A stretch of 64,000 nucleotides of DNA from Crocosphaera chwakensis CCY0110. GTDB lineage: Bacteria; Cyanobacteriota; Cyanobacteriia; Cyanobacteriales; Microcystaceae. Position numbers and translations under genes: made by a program. This document shows, in pieces, positions 8,387 through 17,693 of this stretch. A model generated the notes under the pieces. That model was given only the letters and a program-made list of their open reading frames with translations, did not search any database and had not been told where the DNA came from. The stretch spans positions 1 to 64,000 of the forward strand of contig NZ_AAXW01000011.1 of the NCBI RefSeq assembly GCF_000169335.1, in the 5' to 3' direction. Numbering within the stretch: the first letter of the stretch is position 1; each line of letters starts with the position of its first letter.

Positions 8387-8485
8387 GACAAAAGGGTGAG
8401 GGTGCAGCGAAAATGTGAAAATATTATTAATATATTTACATCTTAACAAAAAATGTTAAGAATACAAGACATTATCGAAAAATGA

Positions 8486-9298
8486 TTATTGAGAAAAATG
8501 ATTGCTTAATGCGATCCATTGATTGAGATCAAGATTTTCAGCCCGTACTTGTTCATTTAGGTCGATTTCTGTTAAAAATTTTGTCAAAAGATCCCGATCA
8601 ATTAAACTTTGTAGGTTATTGCGTAACATTTTGCGACGACTGGAAAACCCTAAATTAATTAAAGTTTCTAACTGTTTAGGATTAATAGCAGAATTAAGCA
8701 AAGGACGAGGACGAAACGTAATTACAGCAGAGTCGACTTTTGGAGGAGGATAAAAGGATTTTTTTGGCACATCACAAATATAATTACAGTCAGCTAAGTA
8801 TTGCATTTTGATAGATAATGCACCATAATTTTTACTGCCAGGAGAAGCAACAATTCTCTGCGCTACTTCTTTTTGAATTAATAAAACAATGAGATCATAA
8901 GGTGGATTTTCAGGAGAAGCAATATTGCCTAACAGTTTCTCTAAAATGGGACTGGTAATATTGTAAGGAATATTAGCAACAACTTTATTAATGGGTAAAA
9001 ACTTAGGAAATTGTTCAGCTTCTGTGGCAATATCTAATTTTAAAATATCCCCTTGTAACAGTAAAAAATTATCTTCATTTCCTAAACTTTTAACTAATTT
9101 TTTACAGAGATCCCAATCTAATTCTACTGCAATAAGAGACTGAACTAAAGGTAAGAGACGACGGGTTAAAATACCCGTTCCTGGGCCTATTTCTAGGAGG
9201 CGATCGCTATTTTTTAGGTTTGCAGCTTGTATAATTTGTTCTAGTGCCGTTTCACTGCGTAACCAATGTTGAGCAAACCGTTTACGGGGTTGGGGCAT
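8486..9298 (-). CDS. rsmA: 16S rRNA dimethyladenosine transferase RsmA (KsgA)
   Basis: 270 residues. It dimethylates two adjacent adenosines in the 3' hairpin of 16S rRNA during small-subunit assembly. The N-terminus PRKRFAQHWLR is the family form of KKxxGQxFL. The SAM-binding motif is LLEIGPGTGILTRRLL, the acidic strand is LIAVELDWDL, and the catalytic motif NIPYNI is present. The C-terminal helical domain (RRKMLRNNLQSL) is intact. Divergent from the transporter gene at 9331 with only 32 bases between the two starts, so their promoters must overlap. Confidence 0.95.
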   Translation of the reverse strand: MPQPRKRFAQHWLRSETALEQIIQAANLKNSDRLLEIGPGTGILTRRLLPLVQSLIAVELDWDLCKKLVKSLGNEDNFLLLQGDILKLDIATEAEQFPKFLPINKVVANIPYNITSPILEKLLGNIASPENPPYDLIVLLIQKEVAQRIVASPGSKNYGALSIKMQYLADCNYICDVPKKSFYPPPKVDSAVITFRPRPLLNSAINPKQLETLINLGFSSRRKMLRNNLQSLIDRDLLTKFLTEIDLNEQVRAENLDLNQWIALSNHFSQ

Positions 9299-9330
9299 AA
9301 TGAATACTATGTTGAAATAACTCTTTTTTT

Positions 9331-10992
9331 ATGACATCACCTGATACTGAGAAACTACATCTTACCACAAAATTAGCCTATGGTGCTGGTGATTTTGGTC
9401 CTGCGATCGCTGCTAATATTTTAGTCTTTTATTTATTATTTTTCTTTACAAATGTAGCTGGTTTACCTCCTGGTTTAGCTGGCAGTATTTTAATGATTGG
9501 TAAAATTTCTGATGCCATTAATGATCCCATTGTTGGCATATTAAGTGATAAAACTCGCACTCGTTGGGGTCGTCGTCTTCCTTGGATTTTAGGGGGAATG
9601 ATTCCTTTTGCTCTGTTTTATTCTTTGCAGTGGATTATTCCTCAGTTTAGTAATGATTTATCAGCCAATCGATGGGGTTTGTTTGCTTATTATGTTTTTA
9701 TTGGAATCTTATTTAACATTGCTTATACAACAGTTAATTTACCTTATACTGCCTTAACTCCAGAATTAACCCAAGATTATAATGAAAGAACCAGTCTTAA
9801 TAGTTTTCGCTTTTCTTTTTCTATTGGTGGTAGTATTTTATCATTAATTCTCTATATTTTAGCTTCCATTGCTTATCCCGATGATCCTCAAACACGATTC
9901 TTTATTTTAGGATTAAGCTGTTCTATTTTAGGAATTATTGCCCTGCTTTGGTGTAGTTTACGAATCCAAGAAAAGGGAAGAGAACCTATTTTAAATTTAA
10001 CTCAAAAGAAACAAGTAGGTATGGTGTTAACTGGGGTCAGTATTTTGGGGATAATTTACGCAATTTTAAGACTAATTCCTGCTACTTCGACCTTTCTAGG
10101 AGGAAGTGGAAATATAGATTATATTAGCTTCTTTTCTATTCTATCAAGTTTATTACTGTTGGGATTTGGTTGTAGTTTACTCTTTGCACAAGTAGAAGAG
10201 CATTTAGTGGGTCAAGAAGCGAAACAAATTAGACAAGATAATCAAGAACAAACCGATCTTTCTTTTTTCCAACAATTAAAAATCGTCTTTAATAACCGTC
10301 CATTTTTATTTGTGATTGGGATTTATTTATGTTCTTGGTTAGCAGTTCAATTAACTGCATCTATATTAGTTTATTTCGTGGTTAGTTATATGAACTTAGG
10401 GGAAGACACATCTGGTTTAGTGGCGTTGGCTGTGCAAGGAACTGCCTTAATTATGTTATTTTTATGGCAAGCGGTGTGTCAGAAATTAGATAAAAAAATT
10501 GTCTATTTTATGGGTACAGGAATTTGGATTATTGCTCAAATTGGACTCTTTTTATTACAACCCGAACAAGTTACATTAATGTTCATTTTAGCCATTATGG
10601 CAGGGTTTGGAGTATCCGTCGCTTATCTAATTCCTTGGTCAATGGTTCCTGATGTGATTGAATTAGATGAATTAGAAACAGGACAACGAAGGGAAGGGGT
10701 ATTTTATGCGTTTATGGTACTCTTACAAAAGTTTGGCTTAGCATTAGGATTGTTCTTGGTTGGTGTGGTGTTAGAAGCAGCCGGATTCGTTGAACAAATT
10801 CCCGGTGAACCCATTCCTACCCAACCTGAAACCGCTTTACTTGCTATTAGAATTGCGGTGGCTCCGTTACCAGCTATTATCTTAATTGTAGGCTTAGTCT
10901 TAGCTTATTTTTATCCCATTACCCGTGAAGTTCACGCTGAAATTCGCTTGAAATTGAAAGAAAAACATCAAGGGGAAAGGGAACAATTATAA
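9331..10992 (+). CDS. GPH-family sugar:cation symporter (MFS)
   Basis: 553 residues with about twelve hydrophobic segments. The N-terminal KLAYGAGDFGPAIAANILVFYLLFFFTNVAGLPPGLAG, and DAINDPIVGILSDKTRTRWGRRLPWIL with its conserved Asp and Arg residues, are characteristic of the glycoside-pentoside-hexuronide (MelB-like) family. A hydrophilic middle loop (about residues 285-310) separates the two halves. It should carry a sugar or glycoside with a cation across the inner membrane. The substrate cannot be predicted and there are no sugar-metabolism genes next to it. Confidence 0.88.
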   Translation: MTSPDTEKLHLTTKLAYGAGDFGPAIAANILVFYLLFFFTNVAGLPPGLAGSILMIGKISDAINDPIVGILSDKTRTRWGRRLPWILGGMIPFALFYSLQWIIPQFSNDLSANRWGLFAYYVFIGILFNIAYTTVNLPYTALTPELTQDYNERTSLNSFRFSFSIGGSILSLILYILASIAYPDDPQTRFFILGLSCSILGIIALLWCSLRIQEKGREPILNLTQKKQVGMVLTGVSILGIIYAILRLIPATSTFLGGSGNIDYISFFSILSSLLLLGFGCSLLFAQVEEHLVGQEAKQIRQDNQEQTDLSFFQQLKIVFNNRPFLFVIGIYLCSWLAVQLTASILVYFVVSYMNLGEDTSGLVALAVQGTALIMLFLWQAVCQKLDKKIVYFMGTGIWIIAQIGLFLLQPEQVTLMFILAIMAGFGVSVAYLIPWSMVPDVIELDELETGQRREGVFYAFMVLLQKFGLALGLFLVGVVLEAAGFVEQIPGEPIPTQPETALLAIRIAVAPLPAIILIVGLVLAYFYPITREVHAEIRLKLKEKHQGEREQL

Positions 10993-11025
10993 GCTGTTCA
11001 TCATTGGAATTGCTAGTTAAGATTG

Positions 11026-11060
11026 CAGGGGAGTAGGGAGCAAAGGGAGCAGGGAGAAGA
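11026..11060 (+). repeat. Degenerate heptamer repeat (GCAGGGA type)
   Basis: Five back-to-back 7-mers reading GCAGGGG AGTAGGG AGCAAAG GGAGCAG GGAGAAG, the G-rich heptanucleotide type known as STRR in cyanobacteria. Confidence 0.55.
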
Positions 11061-11145
11061 TGTTTAAGACTTGGTACTAAAAAATCAAATACCCTGTTTA
11101 AATGCACAACAGCTTAGGATAGGTAAAAATAGAGTCCAGGTGAAA

Positions 11146-11162
11146 GGTGGGCAATACCCACC
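11146..11162. terminator. GC-rich hairpin between convergent genes
   Basis: GGTGGG, loop CAATA, CCCACC. It lies 10 bases beyond the stop of hpnH and between two convergent genes. No T-run follows on either strand, so it may be another small palindromic repeat rather than an intrinsic terminator. Confidence 0.4.
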
Positions 11163-11172
11163 CTACTAAAAT

Positions 11173-12189
11173 TTAAGCACTAATCACACTACCTAAAGCC
11201 CGTCCCATGTTTGCCGGGTTCATCGCATCAACGGCTGCAGTGGGTTCATAACCGCAATGTACCATACAGTCAGCACATTGAGGATTACCACTGACGCGTC
11301 CGTAATTTTCCCATTGTGTTTCTTGCATCAACTCGTTAAAGCTTTGATAATGACCTTCATTGAGTAGATAACAAGGTTTTTGCCAACCTAACACACTATA
11401 GCTAGGACTTCCCCAAGGGGTACATTCATAATCTTTTTCCCCTAAGAGAAAGTCTAAAAAGAGAGGATTATGGTTAAAATTCCATTTTTTCTTGCCTAAC
11501 TTCCAAGGCATTAAAATTTCTCGGAATAACTTCTTCGTTTGTTCCCGTTTTAAGAAATTATCTTGATTTGGGGCCCATTCATAACTGTATCCAGGGGAGA
11601 TCATCATGCCATCGGTTCCTAAAGTTTCGAGGAAATCGAAAAATTCCTGCATTTCTTTGGGATCAGCATCTTCAAACACAGTGGTATTGGTGGTTACTCT
11701 AAAACCTTTAGCCTTAGCTGCTTTGATCCCTGCGATCGCCTTATCAAATACCCCTTTGCGATCGACACATTTATCATGATGTTCCCGTAACCCATCTAAA
11801 TGCACACTAAAACAGAAATAAGGAGAGGGTTCAAACTTATGTAAACTCTTTTCTAAAAGGATGGCATTGGTACAAAGATAAACAAATTTTTTCCGTTCAA
11901 CCAACCCTTTAACAATCTCATCAATTTGAGGATGGAGTAAAGGTTCACCCCCAGGAATAGACACCACCGGCGCGCCACATTCTTCTACTGCGTTAAAGCA
12001 TTCTTCGGGGGTGAGGTTACGGGCTAAAACATCGGTAGGATGTTGGATTTTTCCGCATCCAGAACAGGCTAAATTACAACGAAATAACGGTTCTAGCATC
12101 AACACCAACGGAAAGCGTTGACGACCCTTTAACCGTTGGCTGACGATATAAGTCCCCACACTTAGGGCTTGTTTTAATTGAACTGCCAT
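11173..12189 (-). CDS. hpnH: Adenosyl-hopene transferase HpnH
   Basis: 338-residue radical SAM enzyme with the cluster motif Cys38, Cys42, Cys45 (CNLACSGC). It adds a 5'-deoxyadenosyl group to diploptene, the first step toward C35 bacteriohopanepolyols of the outer and thylakoid membranes. Supporting family features are the N-terminus VSQRLKGRQRFPLVLMLEPLFRCNLAC, SIPGGEPLLHPQ, FSVHLDGLREHHD and a C-terminal Cys-rich tail QCADCMVHCGYEPTA that could hold an additional metal site. The hopanoid cyclase and other hpn genes are not in the window, as usual in cyanobacteria where they are scattered. Confidence 0.93.
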   Translation of the reverse strand: MAVQLKQALSVGTYIVSQRLKGRQRFPLVLMLEPLFRCNLACSGCGKIQHPTDVLARNLTPEECFNAVEECGAPVVSIPGGEPLLHPQIDEIVKGLVERKKFVYLCTNAILLEKSLHKFEPSPYFCFSVHLDGLREHHDKCVDRKGVFDKAIAGIKAAKAKGFRVTTNTTVFEDADPKEMQEFFDFLETLGTDGMMISPGYSYEWAPNQDNFLKREQTKKLFREILMPWKLGKKKWNFNHNPLFLDFLLGEKDYECTPWGSPSYSVLGWQKPCYLLNEGHYQSFNELMQETQWENYGRVSGNPQCADCMVHCGYEPTAAVDAMNPANMGRALGSVISA

Positions 12190-12432
12190 AGAATTCTCTG
12201 CTCACACCTAATAATTTCTGGTTATTATAGTCTTTCTTTCTGGTAGCTTGGGGGAATTTAAAAATATCTTTGTTTATTTTGGTAAACAGGAGTCAGGAGA
12301 GAGAATAAAATAAAAGTAGAGGAAACTATTCGGAGATTTTTATAGGAACCAGCACGTGCATTAAGCAATAGTCCCCTGGCGGCCAGCAATAAAAGAGTTA
12401 ACAATCTAACTAATCTACTAGGAGTTTAACTA

Positions 12433-12765
12433 ATGAATGAACCGATTACCGTCCCTTACGACTTAGCAGATATCCTAAAAGAGCTTAAACAGGATATCAA
12501 AGACGTAAACACCAAGCTAGATAAGCAATCAGATAAACTAAACACCATTGATGTTAAGCTGGCAAAGATTGAGACAGAAATTAAAGGAATGGATAAACGA
12601 TTAGAGAGGGTAGAAAACACCCAGGACACCCTAGTAAAAGAAGTATCTGACCTCAAGGGTGTTCGTTCACTAATCCTCCCCCTAGTCGTCGGTGGTATTA
12701 GTGCCGTTATCGGGGGAATCGTTACGGCGGTGTTTAGATTACCTTCTTTATTGTTGAAACCGTAA
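12433..12765 (+). CDS. Small coiled-coil protein with C-terminal membrane anchor
   Basis: 110 residues. Residues about 12-78 are a heptad coiled coil (DIKDVNTKLDKQSDKLNTID and so on); residues about 81-101 (LILPLVVGGISAVIGGIVTAV) form one membrane segment near the C-terminus, making it tail-anchored. A good ribosome site (AGGAG) precedes the ATG by 8 bases. Proteins of this layout are frequent in cyanobacteria and resemble XhlA-like or structural tethers; function is unknown. The 243 bases upstream hold only short palindromes (for example CTGGC-G-GCCAG at 12376-12386). Confidence 0.75.
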   Translation: MNEPITVPYDLADILKELKQDIKDVNTKLDKQSDKLNTIDVKLAKIETEIKGMDKRLERVENTQDTLVKEVSDLKGVRSLILPLVVGGISAVIGGIVTAVFRLPSLLLKP

Positions 12766-12877
12766 CGAGTCTGATGGCGATCGCTGAAACAGTCTTAAAT
12801 CATGATCCCAGATAAATATCGCACTACGCAAAAACGTATTTGACATTCACAAATGGTTAAACCTAGATTCCACTTAC

Positions 12878-12898
12878 TTTTGCCTTTTGCCTTTTGCC
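12878..12898 (+). repeat. Heptamer repeat TTTTGCC x3
   Basis: Three exact tandem copies of TTTTGCC 17 bases beyond the pstB stop; a classic cyanobacterial short tandem repeat. Confidence 0.85.
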
Positions 12899-12915
12899 TT
12901 TCGCGTAGCGGCATA

Positions 12916-13746
12916 TTACCCAAACCGTCCACTTACATATTTTTTGGTCATTTTTTCTTGAGGATTATTAAAAATCACCTCAGTTTTATCATATTCAACT
13001 AAATAACCGTAACGGTTGCCTTTTTCTGACTCTTCAGCGTTAAAGAAAGCAGTATAATCAGCAACTCTGGTGGCTTGCTGCATATTATGGGTAACAATGA
13101 TAATGCTATAGTTTTCTTTGAGGTCTTGGATCAAGCTTTCAATGGTAGACGTAGAAATGGGATCAAGAGAGGAAGCCGGTTCATCCATGAGAATAATATC
13201 CGGTTTGAGGGCAACGGCGCGAGCAATACAGAGACGTTGTTTTTGTCCACCTGATAGAGATAAACCGTTGCTATCAAGTTTATCTTTAACCTCATCCCAT
13301 AAACCCACTTGTTGCAGCGATCGCTCGACCAGTTCATCCATATCATCTTCTATGCCGTTAATTCTGGCACCATAGGCAATGTTTTCGTAAATAGACTTAG
13401 GAAAAGGGTTAGGTTTTTGGAAAACCATACCAATATGACGACGCACTTCTACGGGGTCAACTTTGGAACCATAGAGATTTTTATCCCGATAAATCACTTT
13501 ACCTTTGACGCGACAGGTATCGATCAAATCATTCAGACGATTAAAACAACGAATTAAGGTACTTTTTCCACAACCAGATGGACCAATTAAGGCCGTAATT
13601 TGTTTACGGGGAAAGTCCATTGAAACATTATCTAAAGCTAAAAAATCCCCATAGTAAACACTTAAATTTTCTGTATGCAAAATTGCATCAGTATCAAAGG
13701 ACTGTTTTTTCGCAGAAGTATTAGGTAAAGAATGAGCAGAAGACAT
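12916..13746 (-). CDS. pstB: Phosphate ABC transporter ATP-binding protein PstB
   Basis: 276 residues. Energises phosphate import as the cytoplasmic ATPase. Walker A is GPSGCGKS (55-62), followed by the PstB-type RCFNRLNDL, the ABC signature LSGGQKQRLCIARA and Walker B IILMDEPASSLDP. PstB-specific features are YRDKNLY...RRHIGMVFQKPNPFPKSIYENI and the C-terminal KYVSGRFG. Last gene of the pstC-pstA-pstB row, 53 bases after pstA. A leader of about 20 residues before the ABC fold is a little longer than usual. Confidence 0.97.
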   Translation of the reverse strand: MSSAHSLPNTSAKKQSFDTDAILHTENLSVYYGDFLALDNVSMDFPRKQITALIGPSGCGKSTLIRCFNRLNDLIDTCRVKGKVIYRDKNLYGSKVDPVEVRRHIGMVFQKPNPFPKSIYENIAYGARINGIEDDMDELVERSLQQVGLWDEVKDKLDSNGLSLSGGQKQRLCIARAVALKPDIILMDEPASSLDPISTSTIESLIQDLKENYSIIIVTHNMQQATRVADYTAFFNAEESEKGNRYGYLVEYDKTEVIFNNPQEKMTKKYVSGRFG

Positions 13747-13799
13747 AATTAAATTCCATTAAAGTTGACAATATTGAATAACTGATAACTGTTCACTGT

Positions 13800-14678
13800 T
13801 TACTTTTGTTTTCCAGTGGCTAAACGAGAAATAATACTGGTTAATAAAACTAAGCTAACTAAGATTAAAGAAGCAGCCCAAGCGAGTTCTCTTTGATTAT
13901 CATAAGGAACGGTAGCAAAGTTATAAATCAAGACGGATAAAGAAGGGACTGGACTAAATAAACCTTCGGGCCAAAATTGAGAATAAAGAACCGTAAAAAT
14001 GAGAGGGGCAGTTTCCCCAGCAGCACGAGCCACGGCTAAGGTTGTCCCTGTTAAAATACCAGGTAAAGCCGTGGGTAAAACAATATATAAAACAGTGTGA
14101 AAGTTAGATGCACCAACACCGACAGAGGCCCAGCGAACTTCTTTATCGACTAATTGTAAGGCTTCATCAGTGGTTCTTACGACAATGGGTAACATAAGAA
14201 TAGCTAGGGCAAATCCTCCTGCGATCGCAGAGTAAGAATCCATCGTTACTACTATTACCCCATACGCGAAAATTCCCATAATAATTGAAGGAACACCACT
14301 TAAAATATTGGCTGCAAATCGAATCCAACGGCCCCATCTTGGATCACTAAATTCTGATAAATAAATGCCCCCTAAAATACCTGTGGGAATGCTCATGACT
14401 GCAGCAATCGCTACTAACATTAAAGTACCAATGATTGCATGACCAACCCCTCCACCACTTTGTAAAGGAGGAGGTGGTAATTCGGTAAATAAAGCCCAAT
14501 TAAGACGATTGACTCCTTTAAGAAAAACGTAAACAATAACTAAGGCTAAAGGAAGTAAAGCAAGCCCTAGAAAAGCAAAGGCTAAACCCGTTAATAGACT
14601 ACCCATCCAGTTACGGGGTTTACTAGATGTGTATTCTAAATCAACAGAATTAGAAGAATAAGATTGAGAGTTGCTCAT
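13800..14678 (-). CDS. pstA: Phosphate ABC transporter permease PstA
   Basis: 292 residues with six hydrophobic segments. The binding-protein-dependent permease loop is present (TLAVARAAGETAPLIFT). ELPPPPLQSGGGVGHAIIGTLMLV is the PstA hallmark. Starts 11 bases after the pstC stop, consistent with one operon; it forms the membrane channel with PstC. Confidence 0.96.
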   Translation of the reverse strand: MSNSQSYSSNSVDLEYTSSKPRNWMGSLLTGLAFAFLGLALLPLALVIVYVFLKGVNRLNWALFTELPPPPLQSGGGVGHAIIGTLMLVAIAAVMSIPTGILGGIYLSEFSDPRWGRWIRFAANILSGVPSIIMGIFAYGVIVVTMDSYSAIAGGFALAILMLPIVVRTTDEALQLVDKEVRWASVGVGASNFHTVLYIVLPTALPGILTGTTLAVARAAGETAPLIFTVLYSQFWPEGLFSPVPSLSVLIYNFATVPYDNQRELAWAASLILVSLVLLTSIISRLATGKQK

Positions 14679-14689
14679 GATAGTTTAAT

Positions 14690-15640
14690 CTAGTATTTTT
14701 TGACTTTACTAATAATAAATTCTGCTAAAATATTCACAATTAAAGTAATGGCAAATAGAACTAATCCTGCATATAATAAAGCTGATTTTTGCAGGTCAGC
14801 AGCTTCAGAAAATTGGTTAGCCATTAAAGAAGCAATGGTACTGGCTGGCGCAAGCAAAGAAACGTCTAAATTATGGCTATTACCGATAACTAAAGTAACG
14901 GCCATGGTTTCTCCTAAAGCGCGTCCCAAAGCCAACATAATGCCCCCAACAATGCCCGAAAAAGCAGCTGGAATCAAAACACTAAACATAGTCTGCCAAC
15001 GGGTTGCCCCCACTCCATAAGACCCTGATCGCAATTCCGGGGGAACTGCAGCTAAAGAGTCCCTGGCAATGGTGGTTAAAATGGGCAGAATCATAATCGA
15101 TAAAATGATCCCTGCCGGTAACATTCCGGGGCCTATATAACTGGTACTAAATAGAGGAATCCAACTAAAATTATTGTGTAACCAATTACCAATGGGTTTC
15201 AAAAACGGAATTAACACATAAATTCCCCATAACCCATAAACAACACTAGGAATCGCTGCTAAAAGTTCGACTAAGAAAACAAGGCTACGACGTACCGATA
15301 AAGGTAAAAAGTTTTCACTCAAAATAATGGCACTCGCTAAGCCAATAGGAACCGCTATTAATAGGGCAATTAAAGAACTAATTAAGGTTCCGTAAACAGC
15401 CGGCAAAATACCATAATTTTGTTCAGGAGGATTCCAACTGGTTGAGGTCAAAAATCCTGCACCAAATTTTGCGATCGCTGGTTTTGCTTGGAGTGCGACT
15501 TGAATGGCTATCCAAAGTAAAATAGCAATTACACTAAAGGCAAATAGATAAGTTAATGCCTTAAAAATACGATCTATTGTTTTTTCGGTTTGTGATCGCG
15601 CTTTACTTTCGTTGTTTTCACCTATACTTAATTGAGTCAT
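14690..15640 (-). CDS. pstC: Phosphate ABC transporter permease PstC
   Basis: 316 residues, six hydrophobic segments after a charged N-terminus. GAGFLTSTSWNPPEQNYGILPAVYGTL and the EAA-type loop MLALGRALGETMAVTLVIGNS identify PstC. First gene of the row here. The periplasmic phosphate-binding protein PstS, usually just upstream, is absent; the preceding 620 bases hold no gene. A candidate Pho box lies 67-96 bases upstream of the start. Confidence 0.96.
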   Translation of the reverse strand: MTQLSIGENNESKARSQTEKTIDRIFKALTYLFAFSVIAILLWIAIQVALQAKPAIAKFGAGFLTSTSWNPPEQNYGILPAVYGTLISSLIALLIAVPIGLASAIILSENFLPLSVRRSLVFLVELLAAIPSVVYGLWGIYVLIPFLKPIGNWLHNNFSWIPLFSTSYIGPGMLPAGIILSIMILPILTTIARDSLAAVPPELRSGSYGVGATRWQTMFSVLIPAAFSGIVGGIMLALGRALGETMAVTLVIGNSHNLDVSLLAPASTIASLMANQFSEAADLQKSALLYAGLVLFAITLIVNILAEFIISKVKKY

Positions 15641-15706
15641 ATTTCTCTTTTTAAAATTTCAAGACTACTTCATAAACATGAGAAAAATAATTTATTTTAA
15701 ACAAAA

Positions 15707-15736
15707 AATTACCTCGTTTTAATCAAAAATTAACCT
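15707..15736 (+). promoter_or_regulatory. Candidate Pho box (SphR operator) before pstC
   Basis: Three 8-mers at 11-base spacing: AATTACCT, TTTAATCA, ATTAACCT. The cyanobacterial Pho box is a set of 8-bp direct repeats of the form PyTTAAPyPy(T/A) separated by 3 bp; the second copy fits at all eight positions, the third at seven, the first at five. Orientation is opposite to pstC and the region is AT-rich, so this is a suggestion. Confidence 0.4.
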
Positions 15737-15795
15737 TGCTAATTTTATGAACTTCACTACTTTAGACTATAGAAAAATGAGATTATTATTTTGTG

Positions 15796-15840
15796 ACTAA
15801 AGATAGATATATTACTAATACTAAAGATAGATATATTACT
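15796..15840 (+). repeat. 21-bp tandem direct repeat, period 24
   Basis: ACTAAAGATAGATATATTACT occurs exactly at 15796-15816 and again at 15820-15840 with AAT between. It sits about 160-200 bases upstream of pstC. Confidence 0.9.
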
Positions 15841-16271
15841 TTTGATAAAAGATTTTACTGAGGAGAAAACAATAGAAAATAATCAATGATAAGCGAGTTA
15901 ATCTTTACTGCAATTTGCGTATAGGATTTGATTAATAAATAATGCGTATTATATTTGTATTTTTAATATGATAGTCTCGCTTCCTGGGATTAAAAAAGTA
16001 AACCATGATACAAAATAAGAGAAAAATTCCTGATCTTCCCATAATTTTGTGGCAAATATTTCAACAACTAATAACTGTTCACTGATCTTTGTGGTCAGTA
16101 AAGCCAAAAAGCTTTAAGCTAAAGTTTAGTTAAGTTAACGCTATGATAGGATGATTGGCTTAATAGGGTCATAATCCTAGACAACAAAGCTAAAGTCGTA
16201 GTAGTGGTTAAAGGTTACTTTTCGGTAAGATTTAACCCAGTACAGACGACATCTAAGGTGTGAGGAGAACT

Positions 16272-17693
16272 GTGTCAGTCAAAAAAACCCATCCCAAAAA
16301 TCATACTCAACAGAAGCCTTCTGTGAAGAAAAAGCCTAACGGCCTAAATTGGTTACTCATTAGTTTAGGACTTACTGGTGTTTCTCTAGCATCAGCAGCT
16401 GCTGGGGCTTTTATTGCTGTTTCTTTGTCGGCGACTCCTCTACAGCAAAGTTCTTTAACCCCGGAACAAGAAGAAGTATTTAGTAAAGATGAAGCCATTT
16501 CTTATAAAAATTTACGGCTTCCTGAATTAAGTCGTCCTGTCAATGTGTTAGTTTTAGGGACGAAAGTTTTAACCTCAGAAGTTGATGAAAAACCCATTGA
16601 AGATTTGGGATATCATGCTTTAGTTAACTCCTTCAAAGGTTTGTCGGATACGATGGTATTGGTTAGGTTTGATCCCCTCAGCAATAAACTTAGTCTTCTA
16701 TCCATTCCCAGAGATACCCAAACCACCATCAATTATGAACTCAAAAAAATTAACGAAGCCAACTATTATGGAGGCCCATCTTTAGCAGCCGAAACTGTCA
16801 GCGAATTATTAGGAGGTGTTCCTGTTGATCGCTATGTACGGGTCAATATTCAAGGGGTTGAAAAGGTAATTGATGCTTTGGGAGGCGTTACTGTGTATGT
16901 TCCCAAGGATCTGAAATACACCGATCATAGTCAACATCTTTATATTGATCTCAAAGAAGGAGAACAACATTTAGATGGAGCCGAAGCAGTTTCTTTTTTA
17001 CGGTTTCGCCATGATCGTTATGGTGATATTGGACGGGTACAAAGGCAACAAACGTTTATGAGAGCGTTAGTAGAACAGGCCCTTAAACCTCAAACCTTAT
17101 TAAGAATGCCCGAAATTTTATCTATTATTAGCTCTTATATTGATACTAACTTAACTGTTGAAGAATTAGTGGCTTTATCTGGTTTTGCCTCTCAAACCAA
17201 ACGGTCTAACGTGCAAATGTTAATGCTTCCTGGACGATTTAGTGGAGATGGTAAACACGAAATTAGTTATTGGCTACCGAATTCCTATCAAATTAAAAAT
17301 ATGGTAGCGGAATACTTTGATCACGGTCAACCCAGTTTTGAAGTCGAACCGACTAAACCCACTAACCTAAAAATTGCCATTCAAGACAGCACGGAAGACC
17401 CTGAAGCGGTACGGCGTATGATAAATTATTTACGGGAGGCTGGTTATCGCCGTATCTTTGTTAGTGATGAGTGGCCTCAAACCTTAGAAACCACTCGTAT
17501 TGTTGCACAAAGTGGTGATGATCTCGGTGCTGCAACCTTGCGGGCTGATTTAGGGATAGGTGAGGTATTAGTCGAAAGTACAGGAAATTTAGCCTCTGAT
17601 ATTACCATTGTGTTAGGCCAAGATTGGCAAAATTATTTTCCTGATTCTTCAGTTCGTGTTCAAGAAACAACATCCTTTACTACTCAAAATTGA
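16272..17693 (+). CDS. LytR-CpsA-Psr (LCP) family protein with LytR_C domain
   Basis: 473 residues from GTG 16272, chosen because GAGGAG (16262-16267) lies 4 bases upstream; a GTG at 16260 in the same frame would put the ribosome site inside the gene. A basic N-terminus and one membrane segment (WLLISLGLTGVSLASAAAGAFIAVSL) anchor the protein. The LCP catalytic domain follows, with DTMVLVRFDP, SIPRDTQ, INEANYYGGP and FLRFRHDRYGDIGRVQRQQ, including the Asp and Arg residues that bind the polyprenyl pyrophosphate. A C-terminal LytR_C domain covers roughly residues 355-465. LCP proteins transfer glycopolymers from lipid carriers to peptidoglycan. The stop codon overlaps the start of a tiny downstream gene. 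Confidence 0.9.
   Translation: MSVKKTHPKNHTQQKPSVKKKPNGLNWLLISLGLTGVSLASAAAGAFIAVSLSATPLQQSSLTPEQEEVFSKDEAISYKNLRLPELSRPVNVLVLGTKVLTSEVDEKPIEDLGYHALVNSFKGLSDTMVLVRFDPLSNKLSLLSIPRDTQTTINYELKKINEANYYGGPSLAAETVSELLGGVPVDRYVRVNIQGVEKVIDALGGVTVYVPKDLKYTDHSQHLYIDLKEGEQHLDGAEAVSFLRFRHDRYGDIGRVQRQQTFMRALVEQALKPQTLLRMPEILSIISSYIDTNLTVEELVALSGFASQTKRSNVQMLMLPGRFSGDGKHEISYWLPNSYQIKNMVAEYFDHGQPSFEVEPTKPTNLKIAIQDSTEDPEAVRRMINYLREAGYRRIFVSDEWPQTLETTRIVAQSGDDLGAATLRADLGIGEVLVESTGNLASDITIVLGQDWQNYFPDSSVRVQETTSFTTQN

Larger units (their letters stand above)
15641..16271. other. Long divergent intergenic region between pstC and the LCP gene
   Basis: About 630 AT-rich bases with no reading frame I can support. 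It holds the candidate Pho box (15707-15736), a 21-bp tandem direct repeat (15796-15840) and, near 16066-16088, an ATAACTGTTCACTGATC stretch of the TAACTGT heptamer type. Promoters for both flanking operons must lie here. Confidence 0.6.
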
